Positions 48,144 to 56,446 of a stretch of DNA of 64,000 bases are shown piece by piece. Position numbers and translations under genes: made by a program. The DNA comes from Chitinibacter bivalviorum (GTDB lineage Bacteria > Pseudomonadota > Gammaproteobacteria > Burkholderiales > Chitinibacteraceae), in the NCBI RefSeq assembly GCF_013403565.1, contig NZ_CP058627.1:3472001-3536000 (forward strand). Reading direction: 5' to 3'. Below the pieces are notes generated by a model. That model did no database searches. It was not told the DNA's origin and worked only from the letters and a program-made list of their open reading frames with translations. Positions within the stretch are counted from its first letter, which is position 1, and each line of letters begins with the position of its first letter.

Positions 48144-49580
48144 ATGCCCAGATTCATTGCAGGTGAAAGCAGAACCCAAACATTGCTGTTGCCTGAATGC
48201 TTGGAAGATTATATCAGCGCGGACAACCCCGTCCGGGTCGTTGACCAGTTCGTTGAATACCTAGATTTAAAGGCACTCGGTTTCGATGGGGTTGAGCCAG
48301 AAGCCACTGGCCGCCCAGCCTACCATCCCAGCACGATGCTCAAGCTGTATATCTACGGCTACCTCAACCGAATCCAATCCAGCCGTCGCCTGGAACGTGA
48401 AGCCCACCGGAATCTAGAGCTGATTTGGCTCACCGGTCGCTTAATGCCCGACTTTAAAACCATCGCCAATTTCCGCAAAGATAATGGGCCAGCGATTTGC
48501 AAGGTTTGCGGGCAGTTTGTCCAGTTATGTCGGCAACTCAGTTTATTTAGCAACGCCATTGTGGCAATTGATGGCAGCAAGTTCAAAGCCGTTAATCATC
48601 GCGACCGCAACTACACCAGCAACAAACTCGCTAAGCAACGGGAGCAAATCGAAGCGAACATTGCAAGTTACCTGCGGGAGATGGAAATTACAGACCGGCA
48701 ACCGCCCGATATTGCAGAAGCCAAGGTCGCCCGCTTGCAGGACAAGTTGGCGCGACTGAAGTCGCAGATGGCCCGCCTGGATGAGGTCGAGGCTCAACTC
48801 GCCAAGACGCCAGACAAACAGATTTCACTCACCGACCCAGATGCCCGTTCCATGGCGACCAGCGGCCGTGGCAGTGGTGTTGTGGGTTATAACGTGCAAA
48901 CCGTTGTCGATGCCAAGCACCATTTAATTATTGCGCATCAGGTCACCAATCAAGGGCATGACCGTACGCAGCTGGCCAATATGGCCCAACAAGCCAAAGC
49001 AGTCCTCGCACAAGAAACAATAGAGGTGGTCGTAGACCGAGGTTATTACAACGGTGATGAAATACTGGCGTGTGAACAGGCGGGCATTACGGTTTTGGTG
49101 CCGAAACCGCAAACCTCAGGTGCTAAAGCAGATGGGCGCTTTGGCAAAGATGAATTCCACTATGACCCAGCTCGTGATGAATATGTCTGCCCAGGCAATA
49201 GCCGACTAATTCATCGTTTTGTGAGCTTGGAAGCTGGGCGCTATATGAGCCGGTATTGGAGTTCTGACTGCCCACGTTGCCCGCTCAAGACCAGATGTAC
49301 ACCGAGTGATTACCGGCGCGTGAGTCGCTGGGAGCATGAGGCCGTACTGGAAAAAGCGCAGCAGCGATTGGAATTGCAACCAGATGCAATGCGTATTCGA
49401 CGGCAGACCGTTGAACATCCCTTTGGGACGCTAAAAGCCTGGATGGGGGCAACGCATTTCCTAATGAAGACCTTGAAGCACGTCAGTACAGAGATGAGTT
49501 TGCATATACTCGCGTATAACATGAAGCGAGTTATGAACATAATGGGAAATCAAGCAATGTTGGTGGCAATGAAGGGCTGA
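48144..49580 (+). CDS. IS1182-family transposase
   Basis: 478 residues, full length. The N-terminal PRFIAGESRTQTLLLPECL, then GRPAYHPSTMLKLYIYGYLN and RRLEREAHRNLELIWLTGRL are diagnostic of IS1182-type DDE transposases. DGSKFKAVNHRDRNYT carries the first catalytic Asp, a coiled-coil insertion follows (about 165-235), and VVVDRGYYNGDEI the second. A zinc-finger-like CPRCPLKTRC and HPFGTLKAWMG lie near the C-terminus. The ATG at 48144 is preceded by AAGGATG. A TATAAT box at 48109 may drive it. Confidence 0.95.
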   Translation: MPRFIAGESRTQTLLLPECLEDYISADNPVRVVDQFVEYLDLKALGFDGVEPEATGRPAYHPSTMLKLYIYGYLNRIQSSRRLEREAHRNLELIWLTGRLMPDFKTIANFRKDNGPAICKVCGQFVQLCRQLSLFSNAIVAIDGSKFKAVNHRDRNYTSNKLAKQREQIEANIASYLREMEITDRQPPDIAEAKVARLQDKLARLKSQMARLDEVEAQLAKTPDKQISLTDPDARSMATSGRGSGVVGYNVQTVVDAKHHLIIAHQVTNQGHDRTQLANMAQQAKAVLAQETIEVVVDRGYYNGDEILACEQAGITVLVPKPQTSGAKADGRFGKDEFHYDPARDEYVCPGNSRLIHRFVSLEAGRYMSRYWSSDCPRCPLKTRCTPSDYRRVSRWEHEAVLEKAQQRLELQPDAMRIRRQTVEHPFGTLKAWMGATHFLMKTLKHVSTEMSLHILAYNMKRVMNIMGNQAMLVAMKG

Positions 49581-49694
49581 AAGGCCTTTTAATTTTGCTG
49601 TTTTTAGTGGTGTTATTCATGAAGTTTTACGTTTACTTCAAGCAACACGCGCGTGATTCAAATTGGTTAGGCAAAATAACCCACGTCGGTCTTG

Positions 49695-49712
49695 GCGTTT
49701 TTACACAGCCTG
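49695..49712 (-). repeat. IS right inverted repeat
   Basis: 18 bases, perfect complement of 48075-48092; lies 114 bases beyond the transposase stop. Confidence 0.92.
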
Positions 49713-49716
49713 GGTC
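49713..49716. repeat. Right target site duplication GGTC
   Basis: Four bases directly outside the right inverted repeat, matching the left copy. Confidence 0.75.
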
Positions 49717-49733
49717 GAGAGCTGTAATTTGGT

Positions 49734-49788
49734 TATGGGTATATTCATAAGCTTCAATTCAATAAGTATGTTTGTAAATATACCCATA
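49734..49788. repeat. Short intergenic inverted repeat, GGGTAT family (copy 4)
   Basis: Perfect 12-bp ends: TATGGGTATATT (49734-49745) and AATATACCCATA (49777-49788), 55 bases in all. It is located 21 bases outside the IS and abuts the leuA terminator. Confidence 0.7.
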
Positions 49789-49817
49789 AAAAAGCCCCGC
49801 CGATCTGGCGGGGCTTT
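49788..49817 (-). terminator. leuA intrinsic terminator
   Basis: Stem GCCCCGCC / GGCGGGGC with loop GATCT; on the minus strand followed by TTTTTTAT. Confidence 0.88.
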
Positions 49818-49897
49818 GATTTTGGTGGGTACCTGCGGCGATATCGGGTAAGACATCGTCCTGAGTATGAGGCGGCGGGCTTGTGGCCTTGGCTTCG

Positions 49898-49922
49898 CGG
49901 CGGTTTTGGGTAAAAACCGCCG
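49898..49922 (-). terminator. Hairpin just after leuA
   Basis: A 10-bp stem CGGCGGTTTT / AAAACCGCCG with a 5-base loop, 20 bases beyond the leuA stop. It has no U tract, so its role is uncertain; a proper terminator lies further on. Confidence 0.4.
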
Positions 49923-49942
49923 GTCCCGATGCTGCAAAATCG

Positions 49943-51733
49943 TTAAACCGGCTGCGGATGTACTCGCTCGGCGTTGCTTTGAATCTTGTTCAGCGCTGAA
50001 ATATAAGCTTTGGCGCTGGCCACGATGATATCGGTGTCTGCACCTTGGCCATTCACGATACGACCGTCTTTAGCGAGGCGTACGGTGACTTCGCCCTGAC
50101 TGTCAGTGCCTGCGGTAATGGCATTCACTGAATACAATTGCAGTTCAGCGCCGCTGTTAAACAATGATTCGATCGCTTTGAACGTCGCATCCACCGTGCC
50201 GTCGCCTTGTGCGGTCGCGCGGCGTTCTACGCCCGCTTCGGCGATCACGAGATCGGCCTGCGGTGTTTCGCCAGTTTCAGATACTACTTTCAGCGATACC
50301 AGTTTGTAGTGTTCCTGCTCAATAGAAATCAACTCGTCGGACACCAGCGCGTGCAAGTCTTCGTCGAAAATCTCGCGCTTTTTATCTGCCAATGCTTTGA
50401 AGCGCGCAAATGCAGCGTTCAGCGCTTCCTCTGATTCGATTTGAATGCCCAATTCGGCTAGCTTGGTTTTAAACGCATTGCGGCCCGACAATTTGCCCAG
50501 GCTCAAGCGATTGGTGCTCCAGCCAACGGATTCGGCGCTCATGATTTCGTAGGTTTCACGGTGTTTGAGTACGCCGTCTTGGTGGATCCCCGATTCATGC
50601 GCAAAGGCATTCGCGCCCACAATCGCTTTATTCGGTTGCACTGGGTAGCCGGTAATGGTGGAAACCAGCTTGCTGGTCGGTACGATTTGCGTCGCATCAA
50701 CGCCACATTCCACGCCGAAAATATCGCGGCGGGTACGAGTGGCCATGACGATTTCTTCCATTGCTGCGTTGCCCGCGCGCTCACCCAAGCCGTTGATCGT
50801 GCATTCGACCTGACGTGCGCCGCCCAGCACAGCGGCAAGGGAGTTGGCCACGGCCATCCCCAAATCATTATGGCAATGTGCCGACCAGATGACTTTATCG
50901 CCACCCGGTGTTTTAGCGATCAGTTCGCGGAAAAACGCTTCGGTGCGTTGCGGTACGGCGTAGCCGACGGTGTCGGGTACGTTCAGTGTCGTTGCACCTG
51001 CCTCAATCACTGCGCCAAAAATACGGGCAAGGAAATCGATATCGCTGCGCAGCGCGTCTTCGGCTGAAAATTCCACGTCATCGGTGTATTCGCGCGCCAT
51101 TTTGACGGCTTTGACCGCAGCTTCAACAACTTGATCGGGCGTCATGCGCAGCTTGTGTTCCATGTGGATCGGGCTGGTCGCGATAAAAGTATGGATACGG
51201 CCACGTTTAGCGTCTTTGATAGCCTCACCAGCTGCACGCACGTCGCGCTCGTTGGCACGCGCCAAAGAACAGACGGTGCTGTTTTCGATGATGCCGGCAA
51301 TGGTTTTGATTGCGTCGGCATCGCCTGGGCTGGCGGCGGCAAAGCCCGCTTCGATCACGTCAACGCCGAGTTTTTCAAGTTGGCGTGCGATGCGGATTTT
51401 TTCTTCTTTAGTCATCGACGCGCCGGGCGACTGTTCGCCGTCACGCAGCGTGGTATCAAAAATAACCAGGCGATTGTTATTACTCATGGTGTTCTCCTGT
51501 GTGGGGGCGGGTTGCGCGCCCGTCATATAGTTCTGGATATTAAAACTGCGGCCTTGGCTTGTGGCCAATTTGGCCAGCTTGTCCACTTGGGTGAGTGGCA
51601 AGCTGCCGCGTTCACGCCATTTGTAAATCGCTGCGCGGGACACCGGATCATCTGGAAATAGGCTATTGAGTTGCTCGGCCAGATTACTTGGTCCATCAAA
51701 ATCAGCAATTAGACGGTCGATGTCTAATGACAC
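49943..51733 (-). CDS. leuA: 2-isopropylmalate synthase with N-terminal HTH domain
   Basis: 596 residues in the long form. Residues 1-70 form a Cro/CI-like helix-turn-helix ([10 protein letters not shown] and [20 protein letters not shown]), a linker follows ([12 protein letters not shown]), then a complete LeuA from residue 83: [16 protein letters not shown] (catalytic Arg/Asp), [15 protein letters not shown] (metal His), [14 protein letters not shown], and a C-terminal leucine-feedback domain. LeuA condenses acetyl-CoA with 2-oxoisovalerate, the first step to leucine. The GTG at 51733 has AAGGAG six bases upstream; the internal ATG at 51487 has AGGAG six bases upstream and is the usual family start (514 residues). 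Both products may be made. Upstream pssA ends at its own terminator. Confidence 0.93.
   Translation of the reverse strand: MSLDIDRLIADFDGPSNLAEQLNSLFPDDPVSRAAIYKWRERGSLPLTQVDKLAKLATSQGRSFNIQNYMTGAQPAPTQENTMSNNNRLVIFDTTLRDGEQSPGASMTKEEKIRIARQLEKLGVDVIEAGFAAASPGDADAIKTIAGIIENSTVCSLARANERDVRAAGEAIKDAKRGRIHTFIATSPIHMEHKLRMTPDQVVEAAVKAVKMAREYTDDVEFSAEDALRSDIDFLARIFGAVIEAGATTLNVPDTVGYAVPQRTEAFFRELIAKTPGGDKVIWSAHCHNDLGMAVANSLAAVLGGARQVECTINGLGERAGNAAMEEIVMATRTRRDIFGVECGVDATQIVPTSKLVSTITGYPVQPNKAIVGANAFAHESGIHQDGVLKHRETYEIMSAESVGWSTNRLSLGKLSGRNAFKTKLAELGIQIESEEALNAAFARFKALADKKREIFDEDLHALVSDELISIEQEHYKLVSLKVVSETGETPQADLVIAEAGVERRATAQGDGTVDATFKAIESLFNSGAELQLYSVNAITAGTDSQGEVTVRLAKDGRIVNGQGADTDIIVASAKAYISALNKIQSNAERVHPQPV
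51488..51498 (-). promoter_or_regulatory. Internal ribosome binding site for canonical LeuA
   Basis: AGGAG (minus strand, 51498-51494) then a 6-base spacer before the ATG at 51487, inside the long HTH-LeuA frame. Confidence 0.75.
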
Positions 51734-51803
51734 AGTGTGCTCCTTCGCGTTGATGGGTTTAGATTAGATATTTTTGGACATGGTGTCAAATTGTTTGGGC
51801 GAA

Positions 51804-51837
51804 AAAATAGCGATCATGTGCTGCTGATCGCTATTTT
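51804..51837 (-). terminator. pssA intrinsic terminator
   Basis: A 13-bp perfect stem AAAATAGCGATCA / TGATCGCTATTTT with an 8-base loop; on the minus strand the last arm ends in TTTTTT. Located 25 bases beyond the pssA stop and before leuA. Confidence 0.88.
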
Positions 51838-51861
51838 GTTGTCTAAAAGGCGATAATTAGA

Positions 51862-52635
51862 CTAATTGTCTGATTTTGCGACCTGCGGCTTGCTTTTCTT
51901 CAGTACGCGCCAAAACCAATACAGGTAGCCCGACATGGCATAGCAAATAAAGAAGCTAAATAAGACCAAGGCTGGGCGCGATGCCCCAATGACTAAAACC
52001 AAGGTTGCAATCAATAGCGAGACAAAGGGTACCGTTTTGCGCATGTGCAGCTCTTTAAAGCTCCAGTACGGGACATTCGAAACCATGGTTAACCCGGCAA
52101 ATAAGGTAAAGCACAGTGCAGTATAGGGCTGTAGCTCAATCAGAAAGCTGAGGTCATCGTGATACTCGATGTTAATCCAAACCAAACCGGCGACCAGTGC
52201 CGCCGCTGCGGGGCTAGGTAGGCCTTGGAAAAAACGTTTGTCGACAATGGTGATGTTGGTGTTAAAGCGCGCCAAGCGCAGCGCCGCGCCAGCACAATAA
52301 ATAAAGGCCACCGCCCAGCCGAGCTTGCCAAAATCTGACAAGCCCCATTCGTACATCACCAGCGCAGGGGCGACACCAAATGACACCATGTCTGACAGAC
52401 TGTCGAACTGTGCGCCGAATTCGGATTGGGTATGCGTCATGCGAGCGACACGACCATCGAGGCCGTCGAGTATCATCGAGGCAAAAATCGCCAGCGCGGC
52501 TTGCTCAAAACGACCGTTCATGGCTTGGACAATCGCATAAAAACCGCCAAACAGTGCGGCAAGCGTAAATAGATTCGGGAGTAAATAGATACCCTGGCGG
52601 CGCAAGTTGATCGATGGCTTGGTGCTGAGCGACAT
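51862..52635 (-). CDS. pssA: CDP-diacylglycerol--serine O-phosphatidyltransferase
   Basis: 257 residues, polytopic membrane enzyme with the CDP-alcohol phosphotransferase motif DGLDGRVAR...GAQFDSLSD (all conserved Asp/Gly/Arg present, about 58-80). It makes phosphatidylserine, the substrate of Psd. The ATG at 52635 (MSLSTKPSINLRRQGIYLLP) is the family-like start. It is divergent from psd, with about 135 bases between them. Confidence 0.95.
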   Translation of the reverse strand: MSLSTKPSINLRRQGIYLLPNLFTLAALFGGFYAIVQAMNGRFEQAALAIFASMILDGLDGRVARMTHTQSEFGAQFDSLSDMVSFGVAPALVMYEWGLSDFGKLGWAVAFIYCAGAALRLARFNTNITIVDKRFFQGLPSPAAAALVAGLVWINIEYHDDLSFLIELQPYTALCFTLFAGLTMVSNVPYWSFKELHMRKTVPFVSLLIATLVLVIGASRPALVLFSFFICYAMSGYLYWFWRVLKKSKPQVAKSDN

Positions 52636-52770
52636 AAAGTTGATCTCGACAAGGCGGATATAGAAACGTGTTGATTGTAACCGACACACGGCAGGCTCAA
52701 CAGTGTTGTGTGCATCTTGCCAGCCCGCCTTGCGCTATAATCGGCGGTTTGATTGATTCTGGGGCTGGCC

Positions 52771-53610
52771 GTGTCCGATCGCCTGTTTGTTCTTTTTCAA
52801 CACATCTTGCCTAAGCAAGCGCTGACCCAGCTATTTGGTTATTTTGCCGGGCTGCAGGCGGGTAGTAAGACCACCGCGGTGATTCGCTGGTTTATCGGTA
52901 AATATCAGGTCAATATGAGCGAGGCCGCCAATCCTGATCCGGCAGCCTATGCCACGTTTAATGAGTTTTTTACCCGCGAGCTCAAGGTTGGCGCGCGCCC
53001 ATTGGCAGCTGCCAAGCTGGTGTGCCCAGTGGATGGCGCGATTAGCCAGTTTGGCGCGATTGAAAAAGATCAGATTTTCCAGGCTAAGGGCAAGCATTTC
53101 ACGACCACGGCTTTGCTCGGTGGCGATGCCGCACTGTCGCAGCAATTTGAAAATGGCCAGTTTGCGACGATTTATCTGAGCCCCAAGGATTATCACCGTA
53201 TTCATATGCCGTGCGCTGGGCGTTTGACGCAGATGACGTATGTACCCGGCGAGCTGTTTTCAGTAAACCCCGCCACGGCGCGTGGCGTCGATGCGTTGTT
53301 TGCGCGCAATGAACGCGTCGTATGTATGTTTGAATCCGAATTCGGTCATTTCGCGCTGGTACTAGTCGGGGCGACGATTGTGGGCAGTATGGCCACTGTT
53401 TGGCATGGCGTGGTCAATCCGCCACGCAGCAAGTCGGTCTGGACCAAAGATTATCGTGATCAACAGATCGTATTGGAGCAGGGCGCTGAAATGGGGCGCT
53501 TTTTGCTTGGCTCGACCGTGGTATTGCTCTATCCGAAAGGTGCTCCAGCCTTTAATCCTGATTGGCAGCCGACACGCGCGGTGCGATTGGGCGAAATGAT
53601 GGCCAATTAA
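52771..53610 (+). CDS. psd: Phosphatidylserine decarboxylase proenzyme
   Basis: 279 residues with the LGST self-cleavage motif near the C-terminus (about 246-249, in RFLLGSTVVLL), whose Ser becomes the pyruvoyl group; FNEFFTRELK, CPVDGAISQFG and PKDYHRIHMPCAG are also typical. It decarboxylates phosphatidylserine to phosphatidylethanolamine at the inner membrane. The GTG at 52771 has GGGG six bases upstream. Transcribed away from pssA, whereas in related genomes the two usually run together. Confidence 0.95.
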   Translation: MSDRLFVLFQHILPKQALTQLFGYFAGLQAGSKTTAVIRWFIGKYQVNMSEAANPDPAAYATFNEFFTRELKVGARPLAAAKLVCPVDGAISQFGAIEKDQIFQAKGKHFTTTALLGGDAALSQQFENGQFATIYLSPKDYHRIHMPCAGRLTQMTYVPGELFSVNPATARGVDALFARNERVVCMFESEFGHFALVLVGATIVGSMATVWHGVVNPPRSKSVWTKDYRDQQIVLEQGAEMGRFLLGSTVVLLYPKGAPAFNPDWQPTRAVRLGEMMAN

Positions 53611-53631
53611 GGCATAATGAATCGCAAATTT

Positions 53632-53686
53632 AATGGGTATATTGCTGTAGTGCTTTTTATAAAAAGCTGCCGGCGATATACCCATT
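53632..53686. repeat. Short intergenic inverted repeat, GGGTAT family (copy 5)
   Basis: AATGGGTATATTGC (53632-53645) mirrors GCGATATACCCATT (53673-53686) with one G-T type mismatch; an inner perfect palindrome GCTTTTTATAAAAAGC lies at 53652-53667. Total 55 bases, the same as copy 4. Starts 21 bases after psd. Confidence 0.7.
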
Positions 53687-53855
53687 GCCATATTGATATG
53701 CTAATGTCATTTTCTGCGTATTGTATTTTGCGCTTTGAGCGCAAGATGCCGATTAGCTGTATCGATTTCAGAAGTGAGTTGTGCCTGCTGGCAGACTGTC
53801 TACGCTAAAGAATGAAATTCACCCCATGTTTGACTTTGCTTGCTGGGAGGGCAGA

Positions 53856-54617
53856 ATGAAGCTGGCCGAACTTTGCCTGACCGCGCTGTTGACGCTCTCC
53901 ACTGCTGGTGTTGCTGCGGCAATGCCCAATCAATTGAGTATTTGCTGGGAAGATGGATTAAAGCCACCCTACCTCATGCTGGATGCGCAAGGACAAGTGG
54001 CAGGCATTGCGGTCGATATGGTGAACGAAATCTTGCGGCGTCAGCAAATACGGCCAAAACATATCATCATGCCGTGGAAGCGTTGTTTAGCCGAAGTGGA
54101 ATCGGGCTCGGTTGATCTGGTGCCCAATTCCAGCTATCGCGACGAACGCGCGCAATACGCCTTGTTTACTGAGCCACTGTACGATACGCATGTGGTGCTG
54201 TTTTATAACGTCAAACGTTTTAACGTACGCCCCCAAATTCGCAGTGTGGATGATATGAAACGCTATTCACTGGGCGGTATTTTGGGCTTCAATTACGATC
54301 AATATGGCGGGCAACTGAATATTGATACCTCGGCCAAATCGCGCGATATATTGCTGCGCATGATGATGGCGGGGCGTTTTGATGTGGCCATCGAACAGCT
54401 GGAAGTCATTCAAATGATGCGCCAGCAAAATGAAGTAAACCTAGAGCAAATTGCCTATTTGCCTGATCCAGTTCAACCGGTGAAGCATTTTCATATTCTG
54501 GTCAGTAAAAAGCATCCCCAAGCTGCGGCGGTAAAGAAAATGCTGGATGATGGGATTGCCGGACTTAAACGCGATGGCAGTGCCAAGGCGATCCAAGTGC
54601 GCCATTTGGGTGAATAA
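53856..54617 (+). CDS. Periplasmic amino-acid-type substrate-binding protein
   Basis: 253 residues, signal peptide about 1-22 (ending VAAA-MPN), then a family 3 solute-binding fold: WEDGLKPPYLMLDAQGQVAG, IAVDMVNEILRR, VDLVPNSSYRDERAQYALFT and GGILGFNYDQYGG. There is no transporter permease nearby, so it may be an orphan receptor-type binding protein; the ligand is unknown. The ATG at 53856 is preceded by GGGAGG. Convergent with ilvC across a shared terminator. Confidence 0.85.
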   Translation: MKLAELCLTALLTLSTAGVAAAMPNQLSICWEDGLKPPYLMLDAQGQVAGIAVDMVNEILRRQQIRPKHIIMPWKRCLAEVESGSVDLVPNSSYRDERAQYALFTEPLYDTHVVLFYNVKRFNVRPQIRSVDDMKRYSLGGILGFNYDQYGGQLNIDTSAKSRDILLRMMMAGRFDVAIEQLEVIQMMRQQNEVNLEQIAYLPDPVQPVKHFHILVSKKHPQAAAVKKMLDDGIAGLKRDGSAKAIQVRHLGE

Positions 54618-54642
54618 ATAGGGTTTCCAATCGCTGGCCAAT

Positions 54643-54672
54643 AAAAAAACCCAGCGCAAGGCTGGGTTTTTT
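54643..54672. terminator. Bidirectional intrinsic terminator
   Basis: Stem ACCCAGC / GCTGGGT with loop GCAAG, flanked by A7 and T6. Serves the binding-protein gene and ilvC. Confidence 0.92.
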
Positions 54673-54723
54673 GTTGAGCGCCAGAATCAATCTGGCGGCC
54701 GACTAATTCATGCTTAGTTTGAA

Positions 54724-55788
<1,065 letters not shown>

Positions 55789-55794
55789 TTAAAC

Positions 55795-55876
55795 CAAAAG
55801 TTCCCACGCTTCCTTGCTTTGCCTTACCGTACTAAGTGTACTGTCTGCGGCTTTGCGCCTTGCATGAAAACTTTTG
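55795..55876. repeat. Palindromic intergenic element in the ilvH-ilvC gap
   Basis: CAAAAGTT (55795-55802) is mirrored by AACTTTTG (55869-55876), with a GTAC-TAAGT-GTAC core at 55829-55841 and partly complementary arms. The layout (mirrored ends, palindromic core) is like the element at 63627. Confidence 0.45.
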
Positions 55877-55886
55877 TCTAGTTGCT

Positions 55887-55938
55887 TATGGGTATTGCTT
55901 TGCAGATATTGCCTGTGTTGATCTACAGGCAAATACCC
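55887..55938. repeat. Short intergenic inverted repeat, GGGTAT family (copy 6)
   Basis: GGGTATT (55890-55896) mirrors AATACCC (55932-55938); an inner stem TGCCTGT / ACAGGCA lies at 55910-55931. It ends 3 bases from the ilvH stop codon. Confidence 0.6.
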
Positions 55939-55941
55939 TGC

Positions 55942-56433
55942 TTAAAGTTTCAGGATCCGTTCGCCACGGCCGATGCCAGAAGCACCTGTGCGCACCGTTT
56001 CCAAAATTGCGGCTTGATCCAGCGCCTTGATAAAGGCGTCGAGTTTTTCACCCGGGCCGGTCAATTCGATGGTGTAGCTCTTCTCAGTAACATCAATGAT
56101 GCGGCCACGGAAAATATCCGCCATCCGTTTCATTTCATCACGATCTTTGCCCGTCGCGCGCACTTTGATCAGCATTAGTTCGCGCTCGATATGATCAGCC
56201 TCGTTCAGGTCGATCACTTTAACCACTTCGATCAGCTTGTTGAGCTGCTTGGTGATTTGTTCGATCACATCTTCTGAGCCGTGGGTAACAATCGTCATCC
56301 GGCTCATCGTTGGATCTTCGGTGGTTTGCACCGTCAAAGAATCAATATTGTAACCGCGGGCAGAAAACAGACCCGTTACGCGCGACAGCGCGCCGGCTTC
56401 GTTTTCAATCAGGACAGACAAAATATGACGCAT
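55942..56433 (-). CDS. ilvH: Acetolactate synthase small subunit
   Basis: 163 residues: N-terminal ACT domain (ILSVLIENEAGALSRVTGLF and SARGYNIDSLTV) that binds valine for feedback inhibition, and a C-terminal domain (VTEKSYTIELTGPGEKLDAF). It partners the large subunit encoded 13 bases upstream. Confidence 0.97.
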   Translation of the reverse strand: MRHILSVLIENEAGALSRVTGLFSARGYNIDSLTVQTTEDPTMSRMTIVTHGSEDVIEQITKQLNKLIEVVKVIDLNEADHIERELMLIKVRATGKDRDEMKRMADIFRGRIIDVTEKSYTIELTGPGEKLDAFIKALDQAAILETVRTGASGIGRGERILKL

Positions 56434-56446
56434 GATTCATCTCTCC

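Larger units (their letters stand above)
48075..49712 (+). mobile_element. Complete IS1182-family insertion sequence
   Basis: 1638 bases bounded by perfect 18-bp inverted repeats (CAGGCTGTGTAAAAACGC at 48075-48092 and its complement at 49695-49712), flanked by the direct repeat GGTC at 48071-48074 and 49713-49716. One intact transposase gene fills it. The matching ends and target duplication suggest simple and fairly recent transposition. Confidence 0.92.

Noticed and set aside
49943..51733. Prophage remnant as the origin of the HTH segment before leuA
   Set aside because: No other phage-like genes nearby, and the frame is continuous with leuA; a fusion or coupled gene explains it better.
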